A stretch of DNA of 64,000 nt from the NCBI GenBank assembly GCA_017476665.1, contig JAFUZJ010000053.1:1-64000 (forward strand), read 5' to 3'. Origin of the DNA: Lachnospiraceae bacterium (GTDB taxonomy: Bacteria > Bacillota > Clostridia > Lachnospirales > Lachnospiraceae). A program made the position numbers and the translations under genes. The notes below the pieces were generated by a model that saw only the letters and a program-made list of their open reading frames with translations, ran no database searches and was not told where the DNA came from. Positions 17,523 through 27,678 of the stretch are shown one piece after another; position 1 is the first letter of the stretch, and the number at the start of each line of letters is the position of its first letter.

Positions 17523-18881
17523 ATGAAGCCCAAAGGAAAAGGAAAAGTCGGACAGACTTTACAGATCATCAATATTGTACCGCTATTGGTTTTCGGTTTT
17601 ATCTCCATTTTGCTGTGTTATTATTGTTTTACCAGGACGATGTATATGGAGATCACCCAGGAATTACACTATGTTGCCTGCAGCGTGGAAAGTTTAATGG
17701 ACGCCGCATATCCCGGCGATTATTCCCTGGTGGGAGACAAAGCTCTGCAGTTATATAAGGGGGAGACCAATATCACCCAGGCCTACGATCTGTTAGACAA
17801 TCTGAAGTCCCAGACAGACCTGGAGATCACGATTTTTTATCAGGATACCAGTATCCTCACCACCACTTACAACGCTGCCACCGGCACACGCTTTGTAGGC
17901 ATTGGTGCATCGGAGGCTGCCATTTCGCAGGTATTGCAAAACGACGGAGTCCTGTTTGCCCCAAGTGCGCTCATCAACGGTATACGCTATTTTGCTTATT
18001 ATATGCCTTTAAAAAATTCTGACGGACGCACGATCGGCATGATCTGTGTAGCCAAACCCAGCGGACAGGTGGACACGGAGATTCTGAAGTCCCTTTATCC
18101 CTTTATCATTGTCACCATTGCGGCGATGGGTATCATTTCCGCCTTTTTGTTCATCTATACCAAGCGCGTGGCCGGCATTCTGCTCCATATTCGAAATTTT
18201 CTTTTGGATGTGTCAACTGGCAATCTGACCGCAGAACTGGAGCCCTCTGTCTCCAAGCGAAGAGATGAATTCGGCGACATCGGACGCTCAGCGCTTTCCA
18301 TGCAAAGTTCCCTGCGAAACATGATCGAGCAGGATGCTTTGACAGGATTGTCCAACCGACGCGCCGCCGACCGCAGACTGAAACAGATTATACGCAAATA
18401 TGCAACCGACGGCACACCTTTCTCCATCGCCATCGGTGATATTGATTTCTTTAAAAAGGTAAATGACACCTACGGTCACGACGCCGGCGACCTGATCCTG
18501 AAGAATGTTGCCGATACACTGCGGGAGCATATGCGCACCTATGGATTTGTAGCCCGTTGGGGCGGCGAGGAATTTCTTCTCGTCTTCGACCATTCCGATG
18601 TATGGGAAGCACATCAGGTTTTGGAAAATATGTGCAGTGATCTACGACGTATGGAAAGTGCCTACGACGGCATTATTATCATGGTAACCATGACCATCGG
18701 ACTCGCTGCCGGGGATACCACAGATATTAATGCTCTGATCCGGTCGGCCGACGAATTCCTGTACGAAGGAAAAGAGGCTGGACGAAACCGGATCGTATGG
18801 TCCAAACCGCAGCGGAACGACGAACCCGTGGAGGCTGTCATCTCGTTAGCGGAAGCCGATGCGATCATTCGGGAGAAATAG
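17523..18881 (+). CDS. Membrane-bound diguanylate cyclase (GGDEF)
   Basis: Makes cyclic di-GMP from two GTP. 452 residues from the ATG at 17523, chosen for GGAGGAAG 8 nt upstream. Layout: first membrane helix (about 15-40), an outer sensory region of the single-CACHE type (about 45-180), second helix (about 185-207), a HAMP-like linker, then GGDEF (about 275-430). The active-site loop RWGGEEFLLVFD is intact, as are DALTGLSNRR and GDIDFFKKVNDTYGHDAGD. No clear RxxD inhibitory site stands before the GG(D/E)EF motif. It stands alone on the plus strand, convergent with spoVT. Confidence 0.93.
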   Translation: MKPKGKGKVGQTLQIINIVPLLVFGFISILLCYYCFTRTMYMEITQELHYVACSVESLMDAAYPGDYSLVGDKALQLYKGETNITQAYDLLDNLKSQTDLEITIFYQDTSILTTTYNAATGTRFVGIGASEAAISQVLQNDGVLFAPSALINGIRYFAYYMPLKNSDGRTIGMICVAKPSGQVDTEILKSLYPFIIVTIAAMGIISAFLFIYTKRVAGILLHIRNFLLDVSTGNLTAELEPSVSKRRDEFGDIGRSALSMQSSLRNMIEQDALTGLSNRRAADRRLKQIIRKYATDGTPFSIAIGDIDFFKKVNDTYGHDAGDLILKNVADTLREHMRTYGFVARWGGEEFLLVFDHSDVWEAHQVLENMCSDLRRMESAYDGIIIMVTMTIGLAAGDTTDINALIRSADEFLYEGKEAGRNRIVWSKPQRNDEPVEAVISLAEADAIIREK

Positions 18882-18894
18882 CTATAAGAGCAAT

Positions 18895-18919
18895 AAAAAA
18901 GTGCCATTGGCACTTTTTT
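18895..18919. terminator. Bidirectional terminator between the GGDEF gene and spoVT
   Basis: AAAAAAGTGCC, loop ATT, GGCACTTTTTT: a perfect stem with A- and T-runs on both sides. It serves both convergent genes and touches the spoVT stop codon. Confidence 0.85.
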
Positions 18920-19463
18920 ATTGCTCCATCTGTCTCCCCAAAAAGCCGGCCGCCGACAGAATCAGTTTCTGTTCAACCTCCCCCATCTTTCCCCGATTAT
19001 CATTGTCCAACAGTACCACACTCCCTATGATGTCACCGGCACAAATAATGGGCGCTATGGCCTGATGCTGATAGTCGTTTCCGCCGTCCTCGCAGACCGG
19101 GATAAAATTGCGATCTCCCCGGGCCGCCAAAAGGGTCTCCCGGTTATTCACCTTTTCCTCCAACTGCTTGCTGACTGATTTATTGACCAACTGCTTATAA
19201 CCGCCTGCAGCGGCAATAAACTGATCCCTGTCCGCAATCACAGCCGCATGCCCGGACACCTGCGCAAGACTTTCCGCATACTGACGTGCAAAAGTTGTCA
19301 TCTCACCAATCGGAGAATATTTCTTTAAAATGATCTGCCCCTCTCTGTCGGTGTAGATCTCAAGGGGGTCCGATTCCCTGATGTGTAACGTGCGTCGAAT
19401 TTCCTTGGGGATCACAACACGCCCCAGATCATCTATTCTTCGTACAATTCCTGTTGCTTTCAT
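18918..19463 (-). CDS. spoVT: Stage V sporulation protein T
   Basis: Transcription regulator active in the forespore. 181 residues from the ATG at 19463. It has an N-terminal AbrB-type swapped-hairpin DNA-binding domain (MKATGIVRRIDDLGRVVIPKEIRRTLHIRESDPLEIY) and a C-terminal GAF-like domain (about 55-178), the exact SpoVT architecture and length. GGAGG lies 10 nt before the chosen start. Its presence marks a spore-forming Firmicute lineage. Confidence 0.93.
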   Translation of the reverse strand: MKATGIVRRIDDLGRVVIPKEIRRTLHIRESDPLEIYTDREGQIILKKYSPIGEMTTFARQYAESLAQVSGHAAVIADRDQFIAAAGGYKQLVNKSVSKQLEEKVNNRETLLAARGDRNFIPVCEDGGNDYQHQAIAPIICAGDIIGSVVLLDNDNRGKMGEVEQKLILSAAGFLGRQMEQ

Positions 19464-19598
19464 CCGTTTATTTCCTCCATGTTCTCTGTCATTCTGTTCC
19501 ATCCCGCATTCTGAGCCGTCAGGATTTACAGTTATTATGTGGAAATAATACCGAATTATGCAAATCAGAGCCTATCAGTCCGGATCAATATCCGCGGA

Positions 19599-19949
19599 TT
19601 AGTATCCGCTATACTGTGCCATAGCCGCAAACAATCCGGAAGCACCGCCCAGCACCGCAATGATGATCGTCAGGATGAGGCAGATGACCATCCAGCAAAA
19701 AAAAGATCTTGCGAAATTTTTCAGATTGATATTCTTGGTTCCGCCCAACGCAAAAACAATCATAATGATAAATCCGATACAGGGAATTGCAAACAAAAGC
19801 TGATAGCCAAAGTATCCCCACATACTGATCGGACGATACTCCTCCGGAATCACCGGCTGCTGCGAAGCAGCGGGCTGGTAGCCATTCGGCTGATAGCCGT
19901 TGGGCTGCGCGTTATTCTGGGGGGTATTCTGCATCTGATAATTGTCCAT
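19599..19949 (-). CDS. Small membrane protein with an Asn/Gln/Pro-rich N-terminus
   Basis: 116 residues, no firm family. The first 40 are low-complexity and polar, with the repeat NGYQPNGYQP. Two membrane helices follow (about 45-68 and 80-108), with a short basic loop (GGTKNINLKNFARSFF) between them. The layout is common among small Firmicute membrane proteins of unknown function. It lies between spoVT and the DUF2752 gene, on the same strand as both. Confidence 0.7.
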   Translation of the reverse strand: MDNYQMQNTPQNNAQPNGYQPNGYQPAASQQPVIPEEYRPISMWGYFGYQLLFAIPCIGFIIMIVFALGGTKNINLKNFARSFFCWMVICLILTIIIAVLGGASGLFAAMAQYSGY

Positions 19950-20023
19950 GTTTTTCTCCTTCGCACTATGTATTTGTATTAATTGTACCGTTTTACAGCT
20001 TTCACTGCACTTTTCGTTTTATG

Positions 20024-20467
20024 CTACCATATTGTCGGGAAACTGTAAAGTCTGAGCGGTAAAATATCCTGCGGAATCATTCCTTTCCAGACGCGGAATC
20101 CAAAATAAACGCATGTCACGCCCCCGATCACCGTCGCAATCGCGAGCGCCATCCGCGGTTTTCTCGCCAGAACATATCTCTCCACTGCAAGATACAATAA
20201 ATAAGGCAGCCATAGTCCGATCATGGCATTCCATCGAAATGCATCCCTGAAATGCAGTGCAGCCACACAAAGCCCTGCTCTGGTCAAGCCGCAGGCCGGA
20301 CACGGAAAATGTGTCAGTATGGCCCAGGGACAGACCGTGCCGAAAACGGAATGCGTGATGATCATGTAAATCGCCAAAACCGCCAACGCCAGCCGGATGC
20401 TTTTGATATCTTGTCGCAGCTGCACCACTGCCCTCTTCAGGTTATCTGTCTTCCAGATATTCCTCAT
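20024..20467 (-). CDS. DUF2752 membrane protein
   Basis: About 147 residues with three or four membrane helices. The DUF2752 signature is clear: CPWAILTHFPCPACGLTRAGLCV, with two cysteines in a CPxCGxTR motif. Function unknown. The start is either this ATG, with GAGGAGG 3 nt upstream, or a GTG at 20479 without a ribosome-binding site. Both lie inside the upstream 34-codon gene, so the two are probably translationally coupled. A small TM gene with this domain next to sporulation genes is typical of the lineage. Confidence 0.85.
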   Translation of the reverse strand: MRNIWKTDNLKRAVVQLRQDIKSIRLALAVLAIYMIITHSVFGTVCPWAILTHFPCPACGLTRAGLCVAALHFRDAFRWNAMIGLWLPYLLYLAVERYVLARKPRMALAIATVIGGVTCVYFGFRVWKGMIPQDILPLRLYSFPTIW

Positions 20468-20546
20468 ATTCCTCCTCACTCACAAAGAGTATATATCTGT
20501 TCTCCACAAATCCCATATACCCGCTCGATGTAATATATCCCTTCAT
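20442..20546 (-). CDS. Small conserved-looking protein of 34 residues
   Basis: ATG with AGGAGG 9 nt upstream, reading MKGYITSSGYMGFVEN... to EEEYEEYLEDR. It has a balanced composition with glycine- and aromatic-rich strands followed by an acidic helix, and looks like real protein rather than noise. Similar short proteins beginning MKGYIT or MKGYVT occur in Clostridia as unannotated genes, as far as I recall. It overlaps the DUF2752 start by 26 nt in another frame. Function unknown. Confidence 0.65.
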   Translation of the reverse strand: MKGYITSSGYMGFVENRYILFVSEEEYEEYLEDR

Positions 20547-20625
20547 CCTCTGATACCTCCTGTTCTTCCACGTAATTTCTTGTGTTGAATAAAAGATACC
20601 AGATTTTGAGTACAATAATTCTCCC

Positions 20626-23600
20626 TTATAACAACTGCTTCATGACCGTCAATATCTCCTTGGTTTTGCCCAACAAAAGCTCCGCGTCCGTTTCCACCAG
20701 TCCCGTCTTTTTATACTTATAAGTCAGATACGGATTGCCGTACGCGGTAAAGCTCATATCTTTTCCCACCTTCTGCAGGAGTATGGGAATTCCCGTCGGA
20801 TCTATGTTGGCGTCCGGCTTAAACGTGAAGATGATCCGCTCATTTTTCCCCTTGATCTCCGTCAGGTACAGGCTGTGTGCCGCCACCCGGATCAGGGCAA
20901 TATCCAGCAGATTCTCCACGGACTTCGGCACCGCACCAAAACGATCCAGGAGTTCGTCTTTCATGTCATCCCGCTCTTTCTCGTTTTCGATCCCTGTGAT
21001 CCGCTTATAGATATCCAGCTTCTGCACCTCATTGACAATATATGTGCCGGGAATAAACGCGTCCACATCCAGATCGATGGTGGTGGTGAAAGAATCCGTA
21101 TCATTGGCATCCTGTCCCTTCAGCTTCTGTACCGCTTCATTCAGCATCTTGCAGTACAGATCATATCCCACGGCCTCCATATGCCCATGCTGGCGCATGC
21201 CCAGCAGATTCCCGGCACCTCGGATCTCCAGATCCCGCATGGCGATCTTAAAGCCGCTGCCCAGATCCGTAAACTCTCTGATTGCTTCCAGGCGTTTTTC
21301 CGCCACTTCCTTGAGCATTTTGTCCCGCTTATACATGAGAAACGCATACGCATTTCTGCTGGATCGTCCCACACGGCCCCTGAGCTGATATAGCTGGGAA
21401 AGCCCCAGATTGTCCGAATCATGGATGATCATGGTATTCACATTCGGTATATCCAGACCAGTCTCAATGATAGTGGTGGTCACCAGCACATCGATCTCGC
21501 CGTTCACGAAGTCATACATGATTCGTTCCAGTTCCTGTTCTTTCATCTGCCCGTGGGCAAAGGCCACCGTCGCATCGGGAACCAGTTTTGCAATCTGTGC
21601 TGTGATATCCGCGATATTGTTCACTCGATTGTATACATAATACACCTGCCCGTTTCTGGCAAGTTCCCTGGTAATTGCCTCCCGTACCAGTTCTTCATTG
21701 TATTCGCAGACAAAAGTCTGGATCGGATGCCGCTCTCCCGGCGCCTCCTCCAGCACGCTCATATCCCGGATACCGATCAGGCTCATATGCAGTGTCCGCG
21801 GGATCGGCGTTGCTGTCAAAGTCAGTACATCCACGTTTTCCTTTAACTTCTTGATCTTCTCCTTATGCGCCACGCCGAAACGCTGCTCCTCATCCACGAT
21901 CAGAAGTCCCAGATCTTTGAACTGTACATCTGCAGAAAGCACACGATGTGTACCAATAACAATATCCACCTGTCCTTTTCGGATATCCTCCACCGTCTTC
22001 TTCTGTTCGGAAGCGCTGCGAAAACGGCTGAGCAGATCGACCCGCACCGGGAAGTCTTTCAGTCGCTGGACAAAGGTATTGTAGTGTTGTCCTGCCAGAA
22101 TGGTGGTGGGCGCCAGATACACCACCTGCCTGCCCTCCTGCACTGCCTTAAACGCCGCTCTGATAGCAATCTCCGTCTTACCGTATCCCACATCTCCGCA
22201 GATCAGGCGGTCCATGATCTTGTGGCTCTCCATATCCGCCTTTGTATCCGCGATGGCCGCCAGCTGATCCTCCGTCTCCTCAAAGGGAAACATTTCCTCA
22301 AACTCCCGCTGCCAGACCGTATCCTTTCCGTACTGATACCCTTCCGCCTGCTGCCTGACCGCGTACAGTTCCACCAGATCTTTTGCAACTTCCGCAACCG
22401 CAGTGCGGACTTTGGTCTTGGTGTATTCCCATTCTTTGCTTCCCAGCTTATTCAGCTTCGGCTTTTTCGCGGCATCCGCAGAAGCATACTTCTGGATCAC
22501 ATCAAGCCCCGTGGCAAGTACATAAAGATTGCCTCCGTCCCTGTAAGAGATCTTGATGTAGTCTTTCACCACATGCTCCATCTCCACCTTCTCAATTCCC
22601 TGGTAGATACCGAGCCCGTGGGATTCATGCACCACATAATCCCCGACCTTCAGTTCATTAAAATCATTGATCTTCTGTCCCTGATACTGACTGCGCTTCT
22701 TTTTCTTCTTTTTCTCCGCGCCGAAAATATCCGTCTCCGACAGGACAACAAACTTTAACATGGGGTACTCAAACCCCTTGCTGACATGCCCGTAACAGGT
22801 GACAATCTCCCCGGGCTGAACCTCCCGCATCGGATCCTGCGTATAGACCGCGATCAGATCATTCTCCCGCAGATCCTTCGCCAGACGTTCCGCCCTGGTG
22901 CGTGAGCCCGACAACAGCAACACCCGATATCCCTTTTTGTGGAACTTCTCCAGATCTTTTACAAGTGCCTCGAAGCTGTTATTGTACGGCGCAACATTTC
23001 TGACATTTATGTCAAATTTTTGTCTTGTCTTGAAATAGCCGGACTGCCAATCCAGCATGGACAGCGTGATCACCGTGCTTTTCGCCAGTTCCGCAGCAAC
23101 CTGTTCACCGGTATAAAGAAGTTCCATCTGTCCCGGCAGGATATATCCTTTCAGCATCCGCTGCTCCATGCTCTGGCTGAACTCAAACTCCACTGCGTCC
23201 GCCTGTTCCTTCACTCTGGCAGGCTCATCAATAAAAAACACCGGCTCGCTGCCCATCTGTCTCAAAAGCTCCGGCAGCGTCACGGTATCCTGATAAAAAT
23301 ACCGCACGTAACTCTCCAGATTCACCTTATCCTGGAACTCCGTCAGCTGTTCCCTCAGTTCTTTCACCTGCACGGCAATGCGATGCGCCGCCTCCGGATC
23401 ATGTGCGTCTCGGAAACGCTGCTCCTGGTCTTTCGCCTCTCTTTCGATCCGCTCCAATCCCTGTCGGATCTGTTCTTTGGACAGTACAAACTCCGTAGCC
23501 GGATAGATCCGGATGCTCTCCAGTTTTTCAATGGATCTCTGGCTTAAAATGTCAAAGCTGCGGATGGAATCCACCTCATCCCCCCACAGTTCGATCCGGT

Positions 23601-24165
23601 ACGGATTCTCCTCTGTCAGATCAAATACATCCACGATACCACCGCGAACAGAGAACTGTCCCGGTGATTCCACCTGGTAGCACTTCTCATAACCCATGCT
23701 GACAAGCTGTTCGCACAGCCGATTTTCCTGCAAAATTCCCCCTCGTCCAATAGATATGACATCTTTGTCATTATCCCAGAGTACCTGAGGCGTCATCAGC
23801 GCGGCAAATGTGGTGATCACCGTCACCGGTTTTTTCTCCACCAATCTGCGCATGGTAATAATGCGTTCTCTGGTCAGCTGATTTCCGTGAATATCCGCCT
23901 GAAAGAAGATCAGATCCTTAGCCGGGTACAATGTAACATTTCTGTCATAAAACTTGTACTCCTCATATATTTCCTTTGCTTTCAGGTCATTAAAAGTGAT
24001 GATCACTCTGCACCGTCTACCATCGCCCAGTCCATAGATCATATGCAGTTTTTGGGAGTCCACACAGCCGGAGAGTGCCAACACGCTGCCGCTCTTTTTC
24101 TGAATAATCTGCCGTATGGTCTCATATTCCGCCAGTTCCCGCAAGGGCGCAAGCAATGCCTGCAT
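20626..24165 (-). CDS. mfd: Transcription-repair coupling factor
   Basis: Removes stalled RNA polymerase from damaged DNA and recruits UvrA. 1179 residues, normal length. Order: UvrB-like N-terminal domains (about 1-340), RNA polymerase-interacting CarD-like domain (DYVVHESHGLGIYQGIEKVE, near 500), SF2 translocase with Walker A (ICGDVGYGKTEIA), the DEEQ box (LLIVDEEQRFG), TATPIPRTL, and the TRG/helicase C region ending in RGRVGRSSRNAYAFLMY. The C-terminal TRCF domain is present. It starts 1 nt after the pth stop, so the pair is surely one transcript. Confidence 0.97.
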   Translation of the reverse strand: MQALLAPLRELAEYETIRQIIQKKSGSVLALSGCVDSQKLHMIYGLGDGRRCRVIITFNDLKAKEIYEEYKFYDRNVTLYPAKDLIFFQADIHGNQLTRERIITMRRLVEKKPVTVITTFAALMTPQVLWDNDKDVISIGRGGILQENRLCEQLVSMGYEKCYQVESPGQFSVRGGIVDVFDLTEENPYRIELWGDEVDSIRSFDILSQRSIEKLESIRIYPATEFVLSKEQIRQGLERIEREAKDQEQRFRDAHDPEAAHRIAVQVKELREQLTEFQDKVNLESYVRYFYQDTVTLPELLRQMGSEPVFFIDEPARVKEQADAVEFEFSQSMEQRMLKGYILPGQMELLYTGEQVAAELAKSTVITLSMLDWQSGYFKTRQKFDINVRNVAPYNNSFEALVKDLEKFHKKGYRVLLLSGSRTRAERLAKDLRENDLIAVYTQDPMREVQPGEIVTCYGHVSKGFEYPMLKFVVLSETDIFGAEKKKKKKRSQYQGQKINDFNELKVGDYVVHESHGLGIYQGIEKVEMEHVVKDYIKISYRDGGNLYVLATGLDVIQKYASADAAKKPKLNKLGSKEWEYTKTKVRTAVAEVAKDLVELYAVRQQAEGYQYGKDTVWQREFEEMFPFEETEDQLAAIADTKADMESHKIMDRLICGDVGYGKTEIAIRAAFKAVQEGRQVVYLAPTTILAGQHYNTFVQRLKDFPVRVDLLSRFRSASEQKKTVEDIRKGQVDIVIGTHRVLSADVQFKDLGLLIVDEEQRFGVAHKEKIKKLKENVDVLTLTATPIPRTLHMSLIGIRDMSVLEEAPGERHPIQTFVCEYNEELVREAITRELARNGQVYYVYNRVNNIADITAQIAKLVPDATVAFAHGQMKEQELERIMYDFVNGEIDVLVTTTIIETGLDIPNVNTMIIHDSDNLGLSQLYQLRGRVGRSSRNAYAFLMYKRDKMLKEVAEKRLEAIREFTDLGSGFKIAMRDLEIRGAGNLLGMRQHGHMEAVGYDLYCKMLNEAVQKLKGQDANDTDSFTTTIDLDVDAFIPGTYIVNEVQKLDIYKRITGIENEKERDDMKDELLDRFGAVPKSVENLLDIALIRVAAHSLYLTEIKGKNERIIFTFKPDANIDPTGIPILLQKVGKDMSFTAYGNPYLTYKYKKTGLVETDAELLLGKTKEILTVMKQLL

Positions 24166-24166
24166 C

Positions 24167-24760
24167 TTATGCCTCCTTCTTATTTCCGCTGCTGTTTTTC
24201 ACATTGAATCGGTTCATGGCTCCGTCCGGGTCGCCGCTTACCATGGTTCGGATGGCCTCTGTTGCACGCCCACAGGCTTCGTCCATCACTTCGCGTTCCG
24301 GTGCGGAGAAGTGACCCAGGACATAATCCGCCAGATCCCAGCCCTTTGGTTTCTCGCCCACACCCATTTTTACCCGCATAAACGTATCATGTCCCAAATG
24401 TCCGATAATACTCTTCAGCCCATTGTGCCCGCCTGCGCTGCCTTTTTTCCGCACACGGATCGATCCCACGTCCAGGCTGATATCATCTGAGACCACAATC
24501 AGCTCCGTCTCCTCGTCCACCTTATAATAATCTATCAGCTCCCGCACGCTCTCTCCGCTCAGGTTCATATAGGTTACAGGCTTCGCCAGAATACATTTCA
24601 CTCCCGCGACAACGCCCTTCCCAATGATTGCTTTATGCTTCTTCTCCAGCAGGGAAATGTGTTCTTCCTCCGCCAATCTGTCTATCACATCAAACCCGAT
24701 ATTGTGCCGGGTGTTCTGATATTCTTTGCCGGGATTTCCCAGACCCACAATGATATACAT
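24167..24760 (-). CDS. pth: Peptidyl-tRNA hydrolase
   Basis: Recycles peptidyl-tRNA that has dropped off ribosomes. 197 residues from the ATG at 24760, which follows AGAAAGGA and starts at the conserved MYIIVGLGNPGKEYQNTRHNIGFDVID. The catalytic histidine is in TRHNIG. The motifs TYMNLSGESV and SAGGHNGLKSI are also present. The C-terminus has a short basic tail (NSSGNKKEA). The frame is open further upstream, but without protein-like sequence. It directly precedes mfd, a standard Firmicute arrangement. Confidence 0.96.
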   Translation of the reverse strand: MYIIVGLGNPGKEYQNTRHNIGFDVIDRLAEEEHISLLEKKHKAIIGKGVVAGVKCILAKPVTYMNLSGESVRELIDYYKVDEETELIVVSDDISLDVGSIRVRKKGSAGGHNGLKSIIGHLGHDTFMRVKMGVGEKPKGWDLADYVLGHFSAPEREVMDEACGRATEAIRTMVSGDPDGAMNRFNVKNSSGNKKEA

Positions 24761-24832
24761 GAATACTTTTTCCTTTCTGATTATGGTAATATTTTCGCAT
24801 CTTTTCCTCCAAAAAACAAGCAAAACATGAGA

Positions 24833-24858
24833 CCGCTTTCTCCCCCCGAAGAAAGCGG
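24833..24858 (-). terminator. Terminator between spoVG and pth
   Basis: CCGCTTTCT and AGAAAGCGG form a perfect 9-bp stem. On the minus strand a T-rich stretch ending in TTTTTT follows about 25 nt later. Confidence 0.6.
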
Positions 24859-24910
24859 CCCCGATCTTATGTAGAACTATTCAATTGTATGCTATACCGG
24901 CTTTTCAGCC

Positions 24911-25186
24911 TTATACCTGCTCCTCCGGCTCATCCTTCGCCTTATCATAGGCGTCAAGAATCTCCTTCTGAATATAATCTCTGGTGCCGGAATTGATGGG
25001 ATGTGCTATATCCCGATACTCCCCGTCTGATGCTTTCTTGCTGGGCATGGCGATGAATAATCCCTTTTCGCCCTCAATTACTTTAATGTCATGTACTACA
25101 AACTCATCGTCCAAAGTAATGGACACGACAGCTTTCATCTTGCCCTCTTTGCTGATTTTTCGAACGCGCACATCAGTGATTCGCAT
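24911..25186 (-). CDS. spoVG: Septation protein SpoVG
   Basis: RNA-binding regulator of 91 residues, the usual length. Signature: [39 protein letters not shown], then [21 protein letters not shown]. Known roles in this family are sporulation-septum timing and post-transcriptional control. It lies between glgD and pth with its own terminator downstream. GGGGGAGG precedes the start. Confidence 0.95.
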   Translation of the reverse strand: MRITDVRVRKISKEGKMKAVVSITLDDEFVVHDIKVIEGEKGLFIAMPSKKASDGEYRDIAHPINSGTRDYIQKEILDAYDKAKDEPEEQV

Positions 25187-25243
25187 ACGTTCCTCCCCCT
25201 TACTGTAATAGCGGCTTCCTAAGCCGGGTGTTTTCGTTGTGTT

Positions 25244-26362
25244 TTATAATACATAGCGCTCGTTGCGCTCCACAACAATTTTGATTCCGTCCTCCCCTAC
25301 AAACCGGGAGTCCGCACGGATCGTACTATGACTCTCCACAATGCAGTTTTCAATGTATGAATTATCTGCAATATATACATCATTCAAGATAATGGAATTC
25401 TTGATGACACAGTTATTACCGATATAACTCTCTTTAAAAACAACGGAGTTCTCCACGGTGCCGTTAACGATACAACCGCTGGAGATCAGGCTGTTCTTAA
25501 TACTTGCGCCCACATTGTACTTTGCAGGTGCCTGATCATCTACCTTGGAATAAATGTCAGGATACTGTTTGAAGAAGTAATCGCGAACATCCGCTTTGAG
25601 GAAATCCATATTGGTTCCGTAGTAATCCTCGATGGACGCAATGTTTCTCCAGTAGTTCTGAATCTTATATCCGTAGATATGCTTCAGATCCTTATAACGG
25701 ATCAGAATATCACGCACGAAATCATAGCGGTCTTCCTCCGCACACTTCTCGATCATCTCGATCAAAAGACGTCTGCGGATCACATAGATACCGCAGGAGA
25801 TCGTGTTGGTCTTGGCCTGGATGGGCTTCTCCTCAAACTCCTCAATACGGTTATCCTCGTTCAAAACCACCGTACCGTAACGCTCGATATTGGCATCCGG
25901 CTCCATATCACGGCAAACCACAGTGATATCTGCCTTCTTGTCAATGTGATACTCCAAAACCTTACCAAAATCCAGTTTGTACACACAGTCACCAGAGGAG
26001 ATCACCACATACGGCTCATGGCTGCTCTTTAAGAAGTTCAGATTCTGATAGATCGCATCTGCTGTTCCACGATACCAGTTGCTGTTGTCCGCAGTCACAG
26101 CGGGAGTAAATACATACAAGCCGCCCTGCTTACGTCCGAAATCCCACCATTTGGAGGAATTCAGGTGCTCATTGAGGCTTCTTGCATTGTATTGTGTAAA
26201 TACCGCAACCTTCTGAATATGGGAATTGGACATGTTGCTCAATGTAAAGTCGATGCTTCTGTAACTACCTGCAATAGGCATTGCACAGACTGCACGCTTC
26301 TGAGACAACTCCTTCATTCTGTGATTGTTACCACCTGCTAAAATAATTCCGATTGCTCTCAC
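25244..26362 (-). CDS. glgD: Glucose-1-phosphate adenylyltransferase, GlgD subunit
   Basis: Non-catalytic or regulatory partner of GlgC in ADP-glucose synthesis, found in Firmicutes with GlgCD pairs. 372 residues. N-terminal nucleotidyltransferase fold with a divergent loop (IILAGGNNHRMKELSQKRAVCAMPI), where GlgC has the canonical GGQGSRL. The C-terminal part is a left-handed beta helix with hexapeptide-like repeats (NSLISSGCIVNGTVENSVVFKESYIG). It starts 3 nt after the glgC stop, so the two are translated from one message. Confidence 0.95.
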   Translation of the reverse strand: MRAIGIILAGGNNHRMKELSQKRAVCAMPIAGSYRSIDFTLSNMSNSHIQKVAVFTQYNARSLNEHLNSSKWWDFGRKQGGLYVFTPAVTADNSNWYRGTADAIYQNLNFLKSSHEPYVVISSGDCVYKLDFGKVLEYHIDKKADITVVCRDMEPDANIERYGTVVLNEDNRIEEFEEKPIQAKTNTISCGIYVIRRRLLIEMIEKCAEEDRYDFVRDILIRYKDLKHIYGYKIQNYWRNIASIEDYYGTNMDFLKADVRDYFFKQYPDIYSKVDDQAPAKYNVGASIKNSLISSGCIVNGTVENSVVFKESYIGNNCVIKNSIILNDVYIADNSYIENCIVESHSTIRADSRFVGEDGIKIVVERNERYVL

Positions 26363-26365
26363 TGT

Positions 26366-27634
26366 TTATTCACCTGCCTTAATCAAAGTTTTGCCGCTGG
26401 CAAGAGCGGAATCTGTGTAATCCGATTTGACAGTCACACCGGAAATCACAGAGTTCTTACCCACTGAGATACCATCAGGGATCACACTCTTCTCACCGAT
26501 CGTTACAATGCCGTGATTGTAAATATGAGGCGCCGTGTCATTCTCTGCCTCTTCTCCCGTTCCCAATACGACATCATCACCAATGGTTACATTTTCAGCT
26601 ACGATGGCCTTGTTCAATTCACAGTTATCTCCGATCTCCGTCTCATTCATGATGATGGAGTCACGTACGACGGTGCCCTTGCCGATAGTCACACCGCATC
26701 CGATCACGGAATTGTAAACTTCGCCGTAAATATTGGTTCCCTCACCTACGATACTGCGCTCGATCTTGCTTTCTGCTGAGAAGTACTGAGGAGGCTGTAT
26801 CTCGCTCTTTGTGTAAATCTTCCAATATTCTTCATACAGATTGAACTCCGGCACAATATCGATCAGCTCCATATTTGCCTCCCAGTAGGAGTTCAATGTT
26901 CCGACATCCTTCCAATAGCCCGTAAATTCATAAGCATACAAAGGTGAACCCTTATCATGGCAATAAGGAATCACATGCTTACCAAAATCCAGTGCCGGCT
27001 GATCTGCCATTGCAACAAGGGCATCCCGCAGAGTCTTCCAGTTAAATATGTAGATGCCCATGCTGGCCAGATTGCTTCTGGGATGCTCCGGTTTTTCTTC
27101 GAACTCAGTGATTCGCTTGTTCTCGTCCGCGATCATAATTCCGAAACGACTTGCTTCTTCCATAGGAACAGGCATAACTGCGATTGTCACATCCGCGCCG
27201 TTCTTTTTGTGGAAATCCAGCATCACTTCATAGTCCATCTTGTAGATATGGTCACCGGAAAGAATCAGCACATAATCCGGATTAAAACTCTCCATATACT
27301 CCAAGTTCTGATAAATGGCATTTGCCGTACCTGTATACCACTCGCTGTTCGTGCTCTTCTCATAGGGCGGCAGCACAGTTACGCCTCCGATGTTACGATC
27401 CAGATCCCAAGGAATACCAATGCCGATATGAGTGTTCAAACGCAGGGGCTGATACTGGGTAAGCACACCTACTGTGTCCACGTTCGAATTGATACAATTG
27501 GAAAGAGGAAAATCAATAATGCGGTATTTGCCTCCGAATGCCACGGCAGGCTTTGCCACTTTCGATGTCAGGACGCCCAGACGGCTACCCTGTCCACCAG
27601 CCAATAGCATGGCTATCATCTCTTTCTTGATCAT
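26366..27634 (-). CDS. glgC: Glucose-1-phosphate adenylyltransferase, catalytic subunit
   Basis: Makes ADP-glucose, the committed step of glycogen synthesis. 422 residues from the ATG at 27634, which follows AGAGGTGATGAC. The catalytic loop is [35 protein letters not shown], and [11 protein letters not shown] carries the metal-binding aspartate. The C-terminus is a hexapeptide beta helix ([22 protein letters not shown]). An upstream ATG at 27676 would add 14 residues without family support. It leads the glgC-glgD operon from the promoter at 27679-27707. Confidence 0.96.
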   Translation of the reverse strand: MIKKEMIAMLLAGGQGSRLGVLTSKVAKPAVAFGGKYRIIDFPLSNCINSNVDTVGVLTQYQPLRLNTHIGIGIPWDLDRNIGGVTVLPPYEKSTNSEWYTGTANAIYQNLEYMESFNPDYVLILSGDHIYKMDYEVMLDFHKKNGADVTIAVMPVPMEEASRFGIMIADENKRITEFEEKPEHPRSNLASMGIYIFNWKTLRDALVAMADQPALDFGKHVIPYCHDKGSPLYAYEFTGYWKDVGTLNSYWEANMELIDIVPEFNLYEEYWKIYTKSEIQPPQYFSAESKIERSIVGEGTNIYGEVYNSVIGCGVTIGKGTVVRDSIIMNETEIGDNCELNKAIVAENVTIGDDVVLGTGEEAENDTAPHIYNHGIVTIGEKSVIPDGISVGKNSVISGVTVKSDYTDSALASGKTLIKAGE

Positions 27635-27678
27635 GTCATCACCTCTTCTAGCCTTCCAGCAATTTTTATGATACAAGC

